The notes under the pieces are model-generated. The model did not search any database. It worked only from the letters and a program-made list of their open reading frames with translations, and had not been told where the DNA came from. This document shows, one piece after another, positions 1 to 7,169 of a stretch of DNA of 33,039 bases. The DNA is from CAYJEQ01 sp964369235 (GTDB lineage: Bacteria; Bacillota; Clostridia; Oscillospirales; Ruminococcaceae), in contig CAYJEQ010000022.1 in NCBI GenBank assembly GCA_964369235.1, positions 1 to 33,039 of the forward strand. The letters run 5' to 3'. The first letter of the stretch is position 1, and every line of letters begins with the position of its first letter. The position numbers and the translations under genes were made by a program.

Positions 1-87
1 TTCATTATTCATATAGTTATTATACCATATGTCTAACTTTTTGGGTGCAGTTCATATGAATAGGGGCTTTTATATTATGTTTAGGAT

Positions 88-109
88 AAATATAATATAA
101 ATTTGCCAT
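88..109 (+). repeat. 22-bp direct repeat, copy 1 of 2
   Basis: These 22 bases recur exactly at 15018-15039, in the leader of the MalY-like gene. The segment is AT-rich and ends in TTTGCCAT. Here its AT part forms an inverted repeat with 71-78 (TATATTAT against ATAATATA at 92-99). It is followed by another hairpin at 104-144. Nothing around it explains why it is shared. Confidence 0.5.
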
Positions 110-144
110 TTGCTCGGTTGCCACACAGTGGCGAGAGCAAGGCA
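104..144. other. Hairpin near left edge
   Basis: Nested inverted repeats pair TGCC (104-107) with GGCA (141-144), TTGCTC (110-115) with GAGCAA (135-140), and GCCAC (120-124) with GTGGC (128-132). There is no clear T-run, so a terminator role is uncertain. It may belong to a gene beyond the window edge or be a repeat fragment. The remaining bases from 1 to 193 hold no gene I can support. Confidence 0.35.
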
Positions 145-193
145 TCTAAAATCGCCCTGCGAGGATAAATAATCGAAGTGCAACGGAGATTAT

Positions 194-466
194 TTATATA
201 ATCCCAATGATAATAGTAGCTATACCCCCACCTATTAGGGCAGAGATTAATAGCTTGCCATTGTCTATAAATTTACTGTTTTTCTGGTGGTAGCCTTTGA
301 TAGATTGTTTTTCCATAGGTAGGGATTTGATATATTCCCCTGCTTTACGGTTTAAAACTTCTTTATCGGTGTTACAACTGGACTTAACAAATAAGATTGC
401 ACGCTCAAAATACTGATTATCGGTGCTAATAACTTCGATGATATTTTTATTTACTCCACGAATCAT
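194..466 (-). CDS. Small C-terminally membrane-anchored protein
   Basis: The function is unknown. The protein has 90 residues. The chosen ATG at 466 has GAGAGGA about 11 bases upstream, whereas the longer reading frame would begin at a TTG (547) with no good ribosome site. The first 65 residues are soluble and charged, beginning MIRGVNKNIIEV and including YFERAILFV. The last 18 or so residues, beginning LLISALIGGGIA, form one hydrophobic segment, so the protein is probably tail-anchored with its N-terminus in the cytoplasm. From memory, short clostridial proteins starting MI(R/K)GV and carrying YFE(R/K)A(I/V) followed by a tail anchor form a conserved uncharacterised family; I cannot confirm this here. 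An inverted repeat (165-174 with 188-197) overlaps the stop codon and may end the transcript. A possible promoter lies at 518-547 (TTGTAT, 18 bp, TATACT on the minus strand). Confidence 0.7.
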   Translation of the reverse strand: MIRGVNKNIIEVISTDNQYFERAILFVKSSCNTDKEVLNRKAGEYIKSLPMEKQSIKGYHQKNSKFIDNGKLLISALIGGGIATIIIGII

Positions 467-695
467 TTTAAGATCAGTCCTCTCTTTATAAATTTGGATA
501 GATTTCCTATGTAATTTAGTATATACATACCAATTATTAATATACAAATTTACCTAAAAAATTTCGAAAAACTCCCATTAATACTACTGGAAACCTAGTT
601 GTGCATATTTACTATAAAAGACCTAGTAAATTTACTATTATACCTTTAATGATTTACTTTAAAATAGTGAATATTACAATTTGTATATTAATTAT

Positions 696-759
696 TTATT
701 CACAGTCTGCTGGTCTTTTTTTATAAGCCTGTGGAAAACTCTGTGGAAAGTGTGGGAAA
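696..759. other. Cluster of DnaA-box-like 9-mers
   Basis: Four 9-mers resemble the DnaA box (TTATNCACA). TTATTCACA at 696-704 is an exact match. TGTGGAAAA at 730-738 (reverse TTTTCCACA) fits the relaxed TTWTNCACA form. TGTGGAAAG at 742-750 and TGTGGGAAA at 751-759 each differ by about one base. They lie in the 563-base gene-free stretch 467-1029, which is otherwise AT-rich and without long hairpins. This could be a DnaA-binding site or part of a replication origin, but no dnaA, dnaN, rpmH or parAB is present, so it is a candidate only. Confidence 0.3.
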
Positions 760-1029
760 CTCCCTAGTTATGGGAAGAAGTTTCGACATTTTCTTATGGT
801 AAAGGGACTTTATCCCCTAAAATAGTCTATATTTTATTCAACAAATAGTTAATAAGTTAATTTCTACATTTTGACTAGGCGTTTTTATTATAAAAATACT
901 TGACAGATTAAGTAGTGATGATTATTGACAATTAATGGGTAACTTTTCCAGTAATAACCCTAGTTGATTTTACAAATTATATTGTAGATAGCTAACAAAA
1001 ATCATCAAAATGAAAGGTGGTACACTACC

Positions 1030-1194
1030 ATGAAAGAAAACAAAGACAAAGAGAAAAAATCAAAGATAATCCCAGCCTATACAACTAATGGAGCTAGTCA
1101 GATTTCACCTAATTTTGGATACAAATCTACAAAGTCAGCAGAGGATTTTGTACTAGGACAAGCTGTAGAGGAAATTAATGACCATGAAATGTAA
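1030..1194 (+). CDS. 54-residue hypothetical protein
   Basis: A complete small frame of 54 residues starts at ATG 1030. AAAGGTGG at 1012-1019 is a plausible ribosome site 10 bases upstream, and the frame ends at TAA 1192-1194. The product begins MKENKDKEKKSKIIPAY, a very lysine-rich N-terminus. A middle section rich in S, T and N follows, and the end is acidic (EEINDHEM). There are no cysteines, no membrane segment and no motif I recognise. It stands alone, with a promoter-bearing gap before the next gene. The good ribosome site and normal codon use favour a real gene. Possibilities include a small regulatory or sporulation-related protein, but the sequence does not decide. Confidence 0.55.
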   Translation: MKENKDKEKKSKIIPAYTTNGASQISPNFGYKSTKSAEDFVLGQAVEEINDHEM

Positions 1195-1297
1195 TAAATC
1201 CTAATAAAACCCATTGTAACTATTATTATATAAACTAATAGATATTTCCTGCCTGTGTGCATTTTAATTAAAAAATATTGTTATTATTTGTAGAATA

Positions 1298-1326
1298 TTG
1301 ACCATGAAAAATCAGGGTGATATAAT
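1298..1326 (+). promoter_or_regulatory. Sigma-A promoter of the GGDEF-EAL gene
   Basis: TTGACC (1298-1303), a 17-base spacer and TATAAT (1321-1326) make a near-consensus housekeeping promoter. It lies about 120 bases before the start codon at 1445, leaving an untranslated leader of roughly 110 bases. Confidence 0.7.
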
Positions 1327-1444
1327 TAACTGAATAAGGCTGTTTATAATAACCTAAATAGAAAATACAATTGAGTTAAGGATATTTACCACTATAGAAT
1401 GTGCAATAGAAGTGATTAAATATTTAGAAAAGGTAGGGAAGGAT

Positions 1445-3580
1445 ATGAAACAACAAGAGCTATCTGCTTTGGTAACGGATATGAGTAGTGATATAGTTTA
1501 TATATCAGATACTGAGGACTATAGTTTAATATATCTAAATAAGACAGCCATAGATGCCTTTGCCCTTCAGGATAAAAAGTGGGTAGGGGAAAAATGCTAT
1601 GCAATTCTCCAAGGCAAAGATGCCCCCTGCCCTTTCTGTACTAATCATATACTTAGTGTAGATGAATTTATTCAGTGGGAGTACCATAATCCCATAATGG
1701 ATCAGAGATTTTTTCTAAGAGATAAATTAATTGAAGTAAATGGCAAACTAGCCAGACTAGAGATTGCGACAAATATAACTAGACAAACCAAGTTAGAGGA
1801 AGAACTAGAGGAAAGGCTACTAGAGCAAAAAACCCTTAACTCGTGTATTGATACACTGTTTAAGCTTAGCTCTCCTAGCATATCTATAAATATGCTACTG
1901 GAAACTATAGCTGTATATTATAAGGCAGAGCGAGGATATATATTCTCCAATGATAAAGAGGGAAATACTATCTCTAACACCTATGAATGGTGTAATGAAG
2001 GGGTGGAGTCCCAGATAGAAATCCTGCAAAATGTAGATAAAACAGATCTAGAACACTGGTATGAGCGTTATAGAACTCATGGGATGTTTTATATAGATTC
2101 AGTTAATGAACAGGTACTGCCAGGAACTAAAGAGTATGAAATTCTAACAGAACAGGGGATAGAGTCCCTTATAACTGCGCCGATATATAATGGGGAAGAC
2201 GAGATAATTGGATTTATAGGTGTGGACAACCCACAAATCCACAGTAGAAACCCATATATAATAAATGCTGTATCAGGATTTATCGCAGAGTCCTTTGCTA
2301 AGCTAGAGCTTATGGATAGCTTACACTTCCTTAGTTTTTCTGATAGTTTAACAGGGCTTAAAAATCGTCATAGCTATAGTAAGCGTATGGAAGATTTTCA
2401 GAATAACCATTTGGGATCACTGGGAGTAGCCTATATAGACATAAACGGGTTAAAACTAGTTAACGATGTTAATGGTCATGTTTATGGGGATAAGATTATT
2501 ATATCTTTAGGTAATATCCTAAAAAATCAGTTTGGGGAAGATGCCTACCGAGTAGGTGGAGATGAGTTTCTAGTCCTTTGTGAGAATATAACAAAGGAGC
2601 AGTTCCAGCTGGAGATGGAACAGCTTAAAGACTCCATAGCAAAAGAAGAAAATCTCCGAGCCTCAGTAGGTTATACTTGGAATGAAGAATGTGATAGTAT
2701 AACTAGGCAGATAGAGGTAGCAGACAGTTATATGTATATAGAAAAGCAAAAATACTATGAAAGTAGTTTGGCTTCTCCTAAGTATAATGCACTGCTATCG
2801 GAAAACCTAATAAACGAGATTAATCAAGGTAGATTTACAGTATATCTACAGCCACAGATTAATCTAAAAACAGGGATGATTGAAGGTGCAGAGGCACTAA
2901 TTCGGCGCATAGATGATGAGGGATCTATTGTAGCACCAGGGGAGTTTCTGCCTTTTTATGAGCGCGAGGGGATAATCTATCATCTAGATTTATTTGTTTT
3001 TGAAAGAGTGTGTAAAGAGCTAAAGAGATTTGACAAATTAAATCCTGATAATAATCTGAGGATTTCGGTGAATTTCTCCCGTATATCCATACTAGAAAAA
3101 GGACTACCTAAACATCTAAGGGAGATTAGGGATAGATACGGTATAGGTGAAGGTAGAATAATGATAGAGATTACCGAAACTGTAAGAGGTATTGACAGTA
3201 AACTTCTTGCTGAAATTATCTCCACCTTTACCACCGAAGGTTTCTATGTGTCCTATGATGATTTTGGCTCAGGGTATTCTAATTTTGAGATAATAACATT
3301 TACTGAATTTGACGAAATTAAGATAGACCGTAGCTTAATTAATAATATTGATTCCAACGACAAATCCCGTATAGTAACCCAGCTTGCCATAGATGTGTGC
3401 TGTAATCTCAGTAAAAAAACCTCCTCCATAGCCGAAGGGGTGGAAAGTGATATTCAGTACCAAATACTTAAAAAGATGAACTGTAATCTAGGTCAGGGGT
3501 ATTTCTTTGATAGACCTATGGGGATTTCGGTTTTTGAGGAAAAGTACATAGTAAATAATCCTGTTTTTGATTGCCAGTAG
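1445..3580 (+). CDS. PAS-GAF-GGDEF-EAL cyclic-di-GMP enzyme
   Basis: This is a 711-residue signalling protein with both cyclic-di-GMP synthesis and degradation domains. The N-terminal PAS-like domain (about 5-115) contains a CPFC pair of cysteines near 62-65. A short coiled linker (about 115-135) and a GAF-like domain (about 140-285) follow. The GGDEF domain carries the intact motif GGDEF at 371-375. The position where an inhibitory RxxD site normally sits reads QFGE, so product inhibition is probably absent. The EAL domain has EAL at 483-485, DDFGSG at 605-610, AEGVE at 663-667 and QGYFFDRP near the end, all consistent with active phosphodiesterase. There is no membrane segment, so it should sense an intracellular signal. 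ATG 1445 is preferred to the upstream GTG (1412) because AGGTAGGGAAGGA precedes it. It is monocistronic, between the promoter at 1298 and the terminator at 3589. Which activity dominates cannot be read from sequence. Confidence 0.92.
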   Translation: MKQQELSALVTDMSSDIVYISDTEDYSLIYLNKTAIDAFALQDKKWVGEKCYAILQGKDAPCPFCTNHILSVDEFIQWEYHNPIMDQRFFLRDKLIEVNGKLARLEIATNITRQTKLEEELEERLLEQKTLNSCIDTLFKLSSPSISINMLLETIAVYYKAERGYIFSNDKEGNTISNTYEWCNEGVESQIEILQNVDKTDLEHWYERYRTHGMFYIDSVNEQVLPGTKEYEILTEQGIESLITAPIYNGEDEIIGFIGVDNPQIHSRNPYIINAVSGFIAESFAKLELMDSLHFLSFSDSLTGLKNRHSYSKRMEDFQNNHLGSLGVAYIDINGLKLVNDVNGHVYGDKIIISLGNILKNQFGEDAYRVGGDEFLVLCENITKEQFQLEMEQLKDSIAKEENLRASVGYTWNEECDSITRQIEVADSYMYIEKQKYYESSLASPKYNALLSENLINEINQGRFTVYLQPQINLKTGMIEGAEALIRRIDDEGSIVAPGEFLPFYEREGIIYHLDLFVFERVCKELKRFDKLNPDNNLRISVNFSRISILEKGLPKHLREIRDRYGIGEGRIMIEITETVRGIDSKLLAEIISTFTTEGFYVSYDDFGSGYSNFEIITFTEFDEIKIDRSLINNIDSNDKSRIVTQLAIDVCCNLSKKTSSIAEGVESDIQYQILKKMNCNLGQGYFFDRPMGISVFEEKYIVNNPVFDCQ

Positions 3581-3588
3581 GGTAGCTT

Positions 3589-3623
3589 AAGAGTATTCCA
3601 TAATATATGGGGTGCTCTTTTTT
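3589..3623 (+). terminator. Rho-independent terminator of the GGDEF-EAL gene
   Basis: AAGAGTATTCC (3589-3599) pairs over 11 positions, counting G-T wobbles, with GGGGTGCTCTT (3609-3619). It is followed by a run of T to 3623. It begins eight bases after the stop codon. Confidence 0.8.
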
Positions 3624-3637
3624 GCCCAAAGAATTTA

Positions 3638-3727
3638 GGTTATTTCCAAAATGTTGGGGTAAAATTATATGGGGTACTGTCCCTCGCCCTTGGCGAAGGA
3701 CAGTACCACAACAATTTATATATAATC
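3638..3727 (-). mobile_element. MITE-like hairpin element, copy 1
   Basis: This 90-bp copy lies in reverse orientation relative to the copy at 23244. It keeps the same layout: a terminal arm starting GGTTAT, a conserved TTTTACCC-type region, and a central stem with a CGCC/GGCG tip. The opposite arm ends ATAATC. It is flanked by an exact 8-bp direct repeat, AGAATTTA (3630-3637 and 3728-3735), which is strong evidence for insertion by transposition. It has no coding capacity. It lies between two convergent genes, with a normal terminator on each side. Confidence 0.75.
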
Positions 3728-3750
3728 AGAATTTATATACAACCATAGAA

Positions 3751-3784
3751 AAAAGCTGTAAGGACATATATCCTTACAGCTTTT
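3751..3784 (-). terminator. Terminator of the transporter/hydrolase operon
   Basis: A perfect 14-bp stem (3751-3764 with 3771-3784) with the loop CATATA lies just beyond the stop codon of the PHP hydrolase. On the minus strand the stem ends in a T-run. Confidence 0.8.
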
Positions 3785-3802
3785 ATAGTTATACTAATTA
3801 CA

Positions 3803-6040
3803 CTAGTTTTTATCTACCCAGATTGGGCTGGACCATGCCATGTGATCGTCCTTCTGAGTTACTCTAATATAGTAGTAATCATCAGTGTTTCCAACATCTT
3901 CAAAGGTGAAATCACAATCACCAGTAGTTGTAGTAACGGTTTTTACTACTTTATTGTTTTTGATTAGGTCAACCTTTGCTTCGGTAAAGGCTAGAACGGA
4001 TACAGCCACATCTACCTTGCTATCAGCATTGCCATCAGCACCTAGGGTAACTTCGCTACCCATTGGGCAACCGTTAACCTTAAGGGATAGTAGCATTCTA
4101 GCGCCTGTAACAGCGTATACATTTCGGTTATACATTGCGTCGTATACATTCTCTCTAGTTAGACTAGGTACGAAAGCAGCCATAATACCACCTTCTACAC
4201 CATGCTCCATCTGATGGGAGTCACTACCTGCTACAATACCTAGACGGTATTTTCTAGCTAGTGCATCCTGTACACCCTTGCCCTCAAACTTCTTAATGTT
4301 CTTAGCGTAGATGGACTGGGACTCAAAGTCCTCAAATATAGCATGACGGGAGAATATCTCAACTAGACGCTGTGCCTCAGGATCGTGGAATGCCCAGTCA
4401 GTAGCAGCACTTACATGACCCCAGTCAGCAGCTGGGTGATGAGGTATACACTGTCCATTGTACTTTTTAATGGTTTCAAATAGCTGTGGAGGTGTCATAC
4501 CATTGTCCTCACCACTACGGCACATTTCACCATCGTCACCACGATAGTAAACATTCTTATGTCCAAAGTCATATAGATGCTCATTAGGTGTCCACTCAAA
4601 AGCAAGGATACAAGCCAGTTCACCATCGGTGTTCATTAGACTGTTTGTAGTTCTCATCCACTCCCACTCAGACTGAGAAATCCAGTCAGGATAGCAGTCG
4701 TGGTCAGTTAGAGCTGTAAAGTCAAGCTCAGGGCCAACCTTAGACATGTGGTAGTACTGATCAATCTCACCAACACCGTCAGAGATACCACTCTGTCCAT
4801 GAATATCACCAAAGGTTAGCATTGTATTATCATAACCATTCTTATCTAACCAGCTAGCAATAGTTTCTTTGCTGTGTTTTGGGAAGGTTTTTGGGGTTCT
4901 AATAGGTTTAGTAAAGGCATTTTCCCCTTGCTCTTTGCTTATATCAGCGTATTTATCAATATCACCAATAGGTAGGCTATTGTAAACAATGGAGGCATTT
5001 CTGTAGAAATGACCATTCTTCCAAGCAAACTGCCACAGTAGGTGGATAACATTATTATCATCTACAAATACCTTAGGATGTACACCACAGTGACCATCAT
5101 TATAGGACATTACTGTAGGCTGTGACCAACTGCCATTATTTACTCTGTATCTTACATGGATATCATATTTACCCCATGTGTAAGCAAATACCTGTACACC
5201 ATTTTTGTTGGATACTAGGTCGATATTTTGGTACCAGTCAACACCATGGCTAAATTTATCAGGTGCTGTGGAGGTTAGTTTGCCCTCTTTATAGCTTACA
5301 TCACTGGAAGTATAGCTAAAGGAAGCAAACTCACCAAAATCATACCAACCGATAGTAACACCTTCATTAGCTGCTACAGCAATAGGATTAGCTGCCCAGT
5401 CTGTAGAGGTGCTTACTACATGTTCCTCACTCCAGCTACCAGCTACATTAACTCTAGCAATTACATCATAATGCTTGCCGTTAAATCTATCATAGGTAAC
5501 ATATAGATTGCCATCGTTACCAATAGCACAGGAAGGACGGTAGGTTTTCCCACTTAGGGATACGGTCTGGATTTCTTCTACACCATTTACAGTTAGATAG
5601 GTAAGCTTTGTCTGGCTGGAGCCTTTAGTCTGGCTGGACCAGATTACAATTAACTTATCGCCATCTACTGCTAGAGATGGGTAGAAGGTAGCAATACCCT
5701 CGTCAATAGTAATTGTTTCGCCCCAACTACCTTCACTTAGGCATCTAGCTTTAATAGACCAGCGACGGTTAAGGCCTTCTGACCAAACAACCCAGATGTT
5801 TTCTCCTACTGTTTTCATAACAGGGCGTAGAACTTCACCTTCTCCTGAGATTTCTACGACATCTACAGTTTTATCTCCATCTAGTCTAGCTGCCATTAGG
5901 CTATCATGACCATTAGAATAAGACTGCCAGCAAACATATCTCACATCACCTAGTAGGGTAATGCCAGGATACTGGCTGTTATTTTTCTCTATGTCTGTAA
6001 GTGCAAAGCTGTTTTTGTTGATTTCTGCTGCTCTTTCCAT
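3803..6040 (-). CDS. Beta-propeller protein with C-terminal PHP-fold metallohydrolase
   Basis: The product has 745 residues and is probably cytoplasmic, since no signal peptide is seen. Residues of about 20-370 are built from repeated strands with SWS/W-rich turns and motifs such as PSLAVDGDKLIVIWSS and HPKVFVDDNNVIHLLW, typical of sialidase-like propellers. From about 405 a PHP-type hydrolase begins: GDIHGQSGISDG (411-422), ALTDHD (to 448), PHHPA (533-537) and GSDSHQ (605-610). These are metal-binding motifs as in CehA/McbA or DUF3604 hydrolases. The usual HxH reads HGQ here. A beta-sandwich-like tail follows from about 650. ATG 6040 is chosen because AGAAAGGA lies 9 bases upstream; the longer frame starts at TTG inside that site. 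It is the last gene of the BMP transporter operon, so it probably acts on the imported compound or a derivative. The substrate is unknown. Confidence 0.75.
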   Translation of the reverse strand: MERAAEINKNSFALTDIEKNNSQYPGITLLGDVRYVCWQSYSNGHDSLMAARLDGDKTVDVVEISGEGEVLRPVMKTVGENIWVVWSEGLNRRWSIKARCLSEGSWGETITIDEGIATFYPSLAVDGDKLIVIWSSQTKGSSQTKLTYLTVNGVEEIQTVSLSGKTYRPSCAIGNDGNLYVTYDRFNGKHYDVIARVNVAGSWSEEHVVSTSTDWAANPIAVAANEGVTIGWYDFGEFASFSYTSSDVSYKEGKLTSTAPDKFSHGVDWYQNIDLVSNKNGVQVFAYTWGKYDIHVRYRVNNGSWSQPTVMSYNDGHCGVHPKVFVDDNNVIHLLWQFAWKNGHFYRNASIVYNSLPIGDIDKYADISKEQGENAFTKPIRTPKTFPKHSKETIASWLDKNGYDNTMLTFGDIHGQSGISDGVGEIDQYYHMSKVGPELDFTALTDHDCYPDWISQSEWEWMRTTNSLMNTDGELACILAFEWTPNEHLYDFGHKNVYYRGDDGEMCRSGEDNGMTPPQLFETIKKYNGQCIPHHPAADWGHVSAATDWAFHDPEAQRLVEIFSRHAIFEDFESQSIYAKNIKKFEGKGVQDALARKYRLGIVAGSDSHQMEHGVEGGIMAAFVPSLTRENVYDAMYNRNVYAVTGARMLLSLKVNGCPMGSEVTLGADGNADSKVDVAVSVLAFTEAKVDLIKNNKVVKTVTTTTGDCDFTFEDVGNTDDYYYIRVTQKDDHMAWSSPIWVDKN

Positions 6041-6066
6041 AATAAAATTCCTTTCTGTAATCAAAT

Positions 6067-6264
6067 AGTTTGAAATTTATTTCAAACTTAGTCCTTAGGT
6101 TACCACAAAACCATTAATTTAAAAATTCATTTTTAAACTTAGTCGTCATGCTATCGCCAATCTGAGGTTTTGTAGCGTTTTTGCAAAGCAAATTACAGTA
6201 CCTCGTACTGTAAAGCACAAAACCATTAGTTTAAAAATTCATTTTTAAACTTAGTCGTCATGCT
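6067..6264 (-). repeat. Triplicated stop-codon and hairpin segment
   Basis: A 49-bp segment occurs at 6104-6152 and again at 6216-6264 with one difference. The second copy includes the last codons and stop of the permease gene plus a hairpin (TTTAAAAAT against ATTTTTAAA). A third, weaker version of the hairpin lies at 6067-6088 (AGTTTGAAAT with ATTTCAAACT), followed by TTAGTC. Between the two good copies sits another hairpin, TTACAGTAC with GTACTGTAA (6193-6213). All lie in the transcribed gap between the permease and the PHP hydrolase gene. Confidence 0.7.
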
Positions 6265-7168
6265 CACCTACACCAGCTGGCGCCTTAATATGTTTAACTC
6301 CAAAGGTTAGTACCAACAGAGTTACAAGATAAGGTAGCATCTGGATAAGCTGTGAGGAAACACCGTCCCCTTGTAGGTATATCTGGATTGCTTCAGCAAA
6401 ACCAAATACTAAAGCACACACCATTACACCTAGCGGATTATATCTAGATAGGATTGCAATAACAAGAGCGATATATCCTCTGCCTGCAGTCATATCTCTA
6501 ACAAACATATTAAGGTGGTCAAGGGATAGATAAGCACCAGCCATACCAGCTAGGCCTCCACAGATAATTACACCTATGTATTTGATTTTGTGGACTTTAA
6601 GACCTACGGTGCTGGCAGCCTTAGGATTTTCCCCTACCATACGCATACGCAGTCCAAAGCGAGTTTTAAAAATAATCATCCATGAAATTATTGCAATAAC
6701 TATAGTAAGATAGAATGTAATACTCTGGCTAAATAAAATCTCACCAATAACAGGAATATCAGCCAGTGAGCCAAATATTTTACCCTCAATACTTGCCACC
6801 TGTGGAGAGGAGCCTTTGTTACCCCAGATAATCTGCATTAATAAGGTGGTGGCAGATAGGGCAAGTAGGTTAAGACCGATACCACTAATTACCTGATTTA
6901 CTTTATATTTAACCGATAATATACCGTGAAACAGTCCCATTGCCATACCACCAAGTATACCTGTTAGAAAACCGATAAATACACTTTCTGAATAGTAAGA
7001 GCCTAAAACACCACAATATGCCCCAACCATCATCATACTCTCAAGTCCCAGTGCCATAATACCACTGCGAACTGAGAAGGTACCACCGATAGCTGCCAGC
7101 ATTAATGGAATGGACATGGAAAGGGTGGATACAATAATCGGTACTATGTTTTCTATAATAGTTCCCAT
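6251..7168 (-). CDS. BMP-family ABC transporter permease, second subunit
   Basis: This 305-residue integral membrane protein has about eight to ten hydrophobic segments. It belongs to the branched-chain-type permease superfamily (as in NupQ/YufQ nucleoside permeases). Typical stretches are GGTFSVRSGIMALGLE near the N-terminus and GENPKAASTVGLKV in the cytoplasmic coupling region, then RGYIALVIAIL and a C-terminal FGFAEAIQIYLQ. It should pair with the neighbouring permease to form the channel driven by the two-domain ATPase. The ATG at 7168 follows AGGAGGG by five bases, and the upstream gene's stop codon is one base away, so translation is probably coupled. Its 3' end is contained in a duplicated segment. 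The gap to the next gene is about 210 bases, longer than within the rest of the operon. Confidence 0.88.
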   Translation of the reverse strand: MGTIIENIVPIIVSTLSMSIPLMLAAIGGTFSVRSGIMALGLESMMMVGAYCGVLGSYYSESVFIGFLTGILGGMAMGLFHGILSVKYKVNQVISGIGLNLLALSATTLLMQIIWGNKGSSPQVASIEGKIFGSLADIPVIGEILFSQSITFYLTIVIAIISWMIIFKTRFGLRMRMVGENPKAASTVGLKVHKIKYIGVIICGGLAGMAGAYLSLDHLNMFVRDMTAGRGYIALVIAILSRYNPLGVMVCALVFGFAEAIQIYLQGDGVSSQLIQMLPYLVTLLVLTFGVKHIKAPAGVGEHDD

Positions 7169-7169
7169 A

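Noticed and set aside
3607..3867. 86-residue plus-strand reading frame
   Set aside because: It runs through the terminator, the MITE-like copy and the start of the antisense hydrolase gene, with no ribosome site.
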